From the NCBI GenBank assembly GCA_947171615.1, contig CAMVYG010000081.1, positions 1 to 8,940 of the forward strand: a stretch of DNA of 8,940 bases, read 5' to 3'. A program made the translations under genes and the position numbers. Below, piece after piece: positions 6,882 to 8,940 of this stretch. The DNA is from an uncultured Clostridia bacterium. GTDB taxonomy: Bacteria > Bacillota > Clostridia > Oscillospirales > Acutalibacteraceae. Each line of letters opens with the position of its first letter. Position 1 is the stretch's first letter. Under the pieces are notes generated by a model. That model was not told the DNA's origin. It did no database searches and saw only the letters and a list, made by a program, of their open reading frames with translations.

Positions 6882-6909
6882 ATTCTATGCCATTAGTGCC
6901 TGCTGTCAT
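6882..6909 (-). promoter_or_regulatory. Possible hydrolase promoter with its -35 box inside a dispersed repeat
   Basis: On the minus strand, ATGACA (6909-6904) and TAGAAT (6887-6882) each match consensus at five of six positions, with a 16-base spacer. The -35 box is formed by the conserved GACAG end of the dispersed repeat. The predicted start near 6875 leaves a leader of about 100 bases. The ATGAT/ATCAT palindrome (6872-6883) overlaps the -10 region. Confidence 0.35.
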
Positions 6910-6935
6910 CCTGAACCGAAGGTGAAGGATCTCGG
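6903..6935 (-). repeat. Dispersed repeat, copy 1 (inverted relative to copies 2 and 3)
   Basis: On the minus strand it opens with GAGATCCTTC and closes with TCAGGATGACAG. This is the widespread intergenic repeat of the form GAGATTCTTC ... CTCAGAATGACAG found in many Clostridia genomes. Together with copy 2 it forms inverted ends around the nested palindromic repeat. Confidence 0.75.
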
Positions 6936-6950
6936 CTAGTGCTTACCAGC

Positions 6951-7052
6951 GCCCTCTCCGTCGCGGCTTCGCCGCACCACCTGTCTCGCCTGTCGGCTCG
7001 GTCGGTTCGCACATGAGCGCCACCGGCGCTCGCTCACCCCAAAGGGAGAGGC
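6951..7052. repeat. Nested palindromic intergenic repeat (CCCTCTCC ... GGGAGAGGC family)
   Basis: The ends CCTCTCC and GGAGAGG are complementary over 7 bases. Inside are two strong hairpins: GCGGC-TTC-GCCGC-like (6963-6975) and GAGCGCC-acc-GGCGCTC (7015-7031). The arrangement CCCTCTCC, GGCTTCGCC, CACC ... CCCCAAAGGGAGAGGC matches a dispersed palindromic element that I recognise from gut Clostridia genomes, here extended by the second hairpin. It has no coding capacity and probably spreads with transposase help supplied elsewhere, or works as an RNA structure. Confidence 0.65.
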
Positions 7053-7079
7053 AAGTCTTTGGTTGCTGGTCCCTACTGG

Positions 7080-7117
7080 TCGAGATTCTTCGGCGTTTTC
7101 ACGCCTCAGAATGACAG
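7080..7117 (+). repeat. Dispersed repeat, copy 2
   Basis: Reads CGAGATTCTTC, then an internal hairpin GGCGT-TTTC-ACGCC, then TCAGAATGACAG. It is inverted relative to copy 1 and closes the roughly 215-base composite (6903-7117). I see no flanking target-site duplication. Confidence 0.78.
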
Positions 7118-7161
7118 TAGCCGGCACATAAAAAACTAGAAAACCGCCGGGTGAGATATAA

Positions 7162-7210
7162 CCGAGATTCTTCAAGAAGATCCGAAGGACCTTTTGCTCA
7201 GTAATGACAG
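7162..7210 (+). repeat. Dispersed repeat, copy 3, with an expanded middle
   Basis: It has the same ends as copy 2 (CCGAGATTCTTC and GCTCAGTAATGACAG), but a longer, different middle and a one-base change in the closing block. It lies about 45 bases past copy 2 in the same orientation and outside the composite. Confidence 0.65.
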
Positions 7211-7251
7211 TAAGAGAAAAACACTGGCGGTCGCTATGCACTCTTGCCCTT

Positions 7252-7286
7252 CCTCTAACAACTAACTGCTAACCGCTAACAACTAA
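7252..7286 (+). repeat. Heptamer array B, five NNNCTAA units, overlapping the radical SAM stop codon
   Basis: Five 7-base units with NNN = CCT, CAA, CTG, CCG and CAA before CTAA. As in array A, the gene's frame passes the first TAG out of frame and terminates at the TAG of the second unit (7278-7276), so the last residues FSC are repeat-encoded. Orientation and length (35 bases) equal those of array A. On the minus strand both are followed by a purine-rich (G)GAAGGG or GAAAGGG block. Confidence 0.83.
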
Positions 7287-8199
7287 ATTGGTGAAAATCG
7301 GGAAGATATTTATCCCCCTGGGATTTTCTGGACTGCACAAAGCCGTCCAATCCCAAGGAAAACAGCCTGTCCTGCACCTTTTTCAGTTCCCGCGCGGTGA
7401 CGGTTCGATTCAGCTCCGGGAAGCGTTCCCCTTCCGGGAAATTTTCCGGCGGGGTGTACTGCGCCATCAGGCTTACGGGGATCCCCGGAAATTCCCCGGC
7501 GATCCCTTCCAGCGCTGCTATGGAATTTCTGGTGTGTCCCGGCAAAATCAGGTGCCGGATCAGTACGCCTTTTTGCATCATCCCATCTTCTCCATAAACA
7601 GGCGCCCCCACCTGCCGCACCATTTCATGCACCGCGGCAAAGGCAGTTTCCGGGTAATCCGGAGCCTGGGAAAGAGCGGCAGCCAGCTCCGGCTCCGCAT
7701 ATTTGAGATCCGGCAGATAGATATCCACCAGTCCTTCCAGCGCCCGCAGAGCCTCCACCGTTTCATAACCGGAGGTATTATACACCACCGGAACCGGCAG
7801 AGGGCGGTACAGCAGCGCTTCCCGAACCAGCGGCATAAAGTGGGTGGGAGTGACAAGATCAATATTGTGCGCCCCCTGCCGAATCAGGTCAAAAAACACA
7901 TCGCTCAGTTCTGCCGGAGAAAGGGTTTTCCCCGGCGGAGTTCCGCTCTTGCTGATCTCCCGGTTCTGGCAGTACACGCAGCCCAGCGAGCACCCGGTAA
8001 AAAAGACCGCCCCGGAACCGTTTTTTCCACTAATGGGCGGTTCTTCCCAAAGGTGAAGAGCGGCCCGGGCAATGCGCAGCTCTCCGCCGCTTTTGCAATA
8101 GCCTATCTCCGCTTTCCCCCGCCGTGCCCCGCATTGCCTGGGACAAAGCCGACAGTTTTCCTTTCTATCGGCTATTGCGGCAAGCTTTTCTTTCTCCAT
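7276..8199 (-). CDS. COG1313/PflX-like radical SAM protein
   Basis: 307 residues resembling the COG1313 family, which is related to pyruvate formate-lyase activating enzymes but not functionally defined. The radical SAM iron-sulfur site is C70-x3-C74-x2-C77 in FFTGCSLGCVYCQN. Upstream lies the family's extra Cys-rich block C16-x2-C19-x3-C23 ... C35 and the signature LHLWEEPPISG (48-58). Other conserved blocks are VTPTHFMP (116-123), YNTSGYE (140-146) and LPDLKY (162-167). I chose the ATG at 8199 with GGGA 6 bases upstream; a TTG at 8247 would add 16 unconserved residues and has no clear SD. It follows pgeF after 67 bases and is probably cotranscribed. No pyruvate formate-lyase or other glycyl radical enzyme lies nearby, so its target is unknown. 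The family assignment is strong. Confidence 0.9.
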   Translation of the reverse strand: MEKEKLAAIADRKENCRLCPRQCGARRGKAEIGYCKSGGELRIARAALHLWEEPPISGKNGSGAVFFTGCSLGCVYCQNREISKSGTPPGKTLSPAELSDVFFDLIRQGAHNIDLVTPTHFMPLVREALLYRPLPVPVVYNTSGYETVEALRALEGLVDIYLPDLKYAEPELAAALSQAPDYPETAFAAVHEMVRQVGAPVYGEDGMMQKGVLIRHLILPGHTRNSIAALEGIAGEFPGIPVSLMAQYTPPENFPEGERFPELNRTVTARELKKVQDRLFSLGLDGFVQSRKSQGDKYLPDFHQFSC

Positions 8200-8266
8200 T
8201 CCACATCCCGCTTTGCATTGACTTTTGAAAAAGGCAGACCGGCCCAAGAGCCGTGTCCGCCGCCTG

Positions 8267-8940
8267 TTATCTCAGGGCCAGCATGGCGCAGTTACTGCCC
8301 CGCTGGCCACGGGTTTTTCGATGAGAAAAAAGCAGATCGCTTTCCTGCATGGTGCAAACTCCGCCCACTGTGATATGCTCCGGCAGGATTCCAGCCGCCA
8401 GCATAAATTGGCGGTTACATTCCCACAGATCCACATGGTACTTTCCAGCCTGATCCGGGCCGGAAACAAAGCTTTCCCAGCCGGGGAGCTTCAAAAACTC
8501 CGCCGCTACCGGCTCATCCACTTCAAAGCATTCCTTACAGATGGAAGGGCCAATGGCAGCCCGCAGCTCCTCCGGCCGTGAACCGAATTCCGCCGCCAGC
8601 CGCTCCGTCATCACCTTCGCCATACCCGCCGCCGTTCCCCGCCAGCCCGCATGGGCAAGACCAATGGCGTGGTGGGCTTCATCAATAAAATAAAGGGGAA
8701 CGCAGTCCGCGCAGTAGATCACCAACGTGACCCCCGCTTCATCGGTGCAGAGGCCGTCAATGCTTTCCATGTCCTTTTCCTTCCAGATGCCAATGCCCCG
8801 CTGCGCCGCGCCTACCCGGCGAATATTGACATGGTGATCCTGACTTCCGGCCACCAGAGACTGGCTGTCAAACCCGGCTGCCCGGCACAAAATGCGGTAA
8901 TTTTCCGCTACAGTTTCTTCGCTGTCTCCCCTGGTGACAC
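8267..8940 (-). CDS. pgeF: PgeF/YfiH laccase-domain protein (5' end cut by window edge)
   Basis: Peptidoglycan editing factor of the YfiH/DUF152 family. In E. coli it hydrolyses UDP-MurNAc carrying L-Ser instead of L-Ala, proofreading wall precursors. Related proteins also act on purine nucleosides. The visible 223 residues lack the N terminus (perhaps 40-60 residues). The metal and active-site residues are visible as QDHH (His35 of the visible part), CADCVPLYF (Cys79) and AHAGWRGT (His96), and the blocks AIGPSICKECFEV and VCTMQESDLLFSHRK complete the family pattern. ADCVPLYFID and GLAHAGWRGT are typical of clostridial members. It ends with TAA at 8269-8267, then the radical SAM gene begins 67 bases on. 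The start, promoter and true length lie off the window. Confidence 0.95.
   Translation of the reverse strand, partial: VTRGDSEETVAENYRILCRAAGFDSQSLVAGSQDHHVNIRRVGAAQRGIGIWKEKDMESIDGLCTDEAGVTLVIYCADCVPLYFIDEAHHAIGLAHAGWRGTAAGMAKVMTERLAAEFGSRPEELRAAIGPSICKECFEVDEPVAAEFLKLPGWESFVSGPDQAGKYHVDLWECNRQFMLAAGILPEHITVGGVCTMQESDLLFSHRKTRGQRGSNCAMLALR

Noticed and set aside
6903..7117. Insertion sequence with transposase
   Set aside because: There is no coding capacity for a transposase and no visible target-site duplication; only a MITE-like or composite repeat can be supported.
6936..7241. Minus-strand open frame of 101 codons
   Set aside because: It is a translation through the dispersed repeats (Arg/Ser-rich, segments such as VILRRENAEES), with no SD and no family resemblance.
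7252..7286. CRISPR-like reading of the heptamer arrays
   Set aside because: Units are 7 bases and contiguous with no spacers; neither length nor layout fits CRISPR.
7288..8373. Plus-strand open frame of 361 codons
   Set aside because: Antisense to the radical SAM gene and the end of pgeF, with no recognisable motif.

Overview
All seven recognisable genes lie on the minus strand. The window is GC-rich but has AT-rich intergenic patches, Shine-Dalgarno sites of the AAAGGA/AAGGGG type, sigma-A-like promoters with an extended -10, and proteins that read like clostridial homologues. Examples are a pyrophosphate-type phosphofructokinase, a PgeF with ADCVPLYF and AHAGWRGT, and a COG1313 radical SAM protein. 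I infer an anaerobic Clostridia member, probably a gut Oscillospirales/Eubacteriales species. No exact genus can be read from the sequence.

In the direction of transcription (right to left) the order is: the 3' part of pgeF (cut by the right edge); a COG1313/PflX-like radical SAM protein; a repeat-rich intergenic stretch of about 0.5 kb; a DUF4091/GH123-like glycoside hydrolase; an M18 aminopeptidase (apeB); cinA; gluQRS; a 317-base gap; and a pyrophosphate-type 6-phosphofructokinase that runs off the left edge. apeB, cinA and gluQRS are closely packed (30-base gap, then a 4-base ATGA overlap) and look like one operon. pgeF and the radical SAM gene look like another. The phosphofructokinase has its own good promoter.

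Most of the genes are housekeeping: cell-wall precursor proofreading, peptide trimming, pyridine nucleotide repair, tRNA modification and glycolysis. The exception is the glycoside hydrolase, which looks like an accessory gene. It sits in a roughly 2.2 kb segment bracketed by two directly oriented 35-base arrays of the heptamer NNNCTAA (TTAGNNN in the sense of transcription). The stop codons of both the radical SAM gene and the hydrolase lie inside these arrays. Because the unit is 7 bases long and carries TAA on one strand and TAG on the other, three units close all six reading frames. The segment also holds a composite inverted repeat built from two dispersed-repeat families, plus a solitary extra copy. 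No canonical defence system, CRISPR array, RNA gene or transposase is visible. The arrays and the bracketed segment are the most unusual features.
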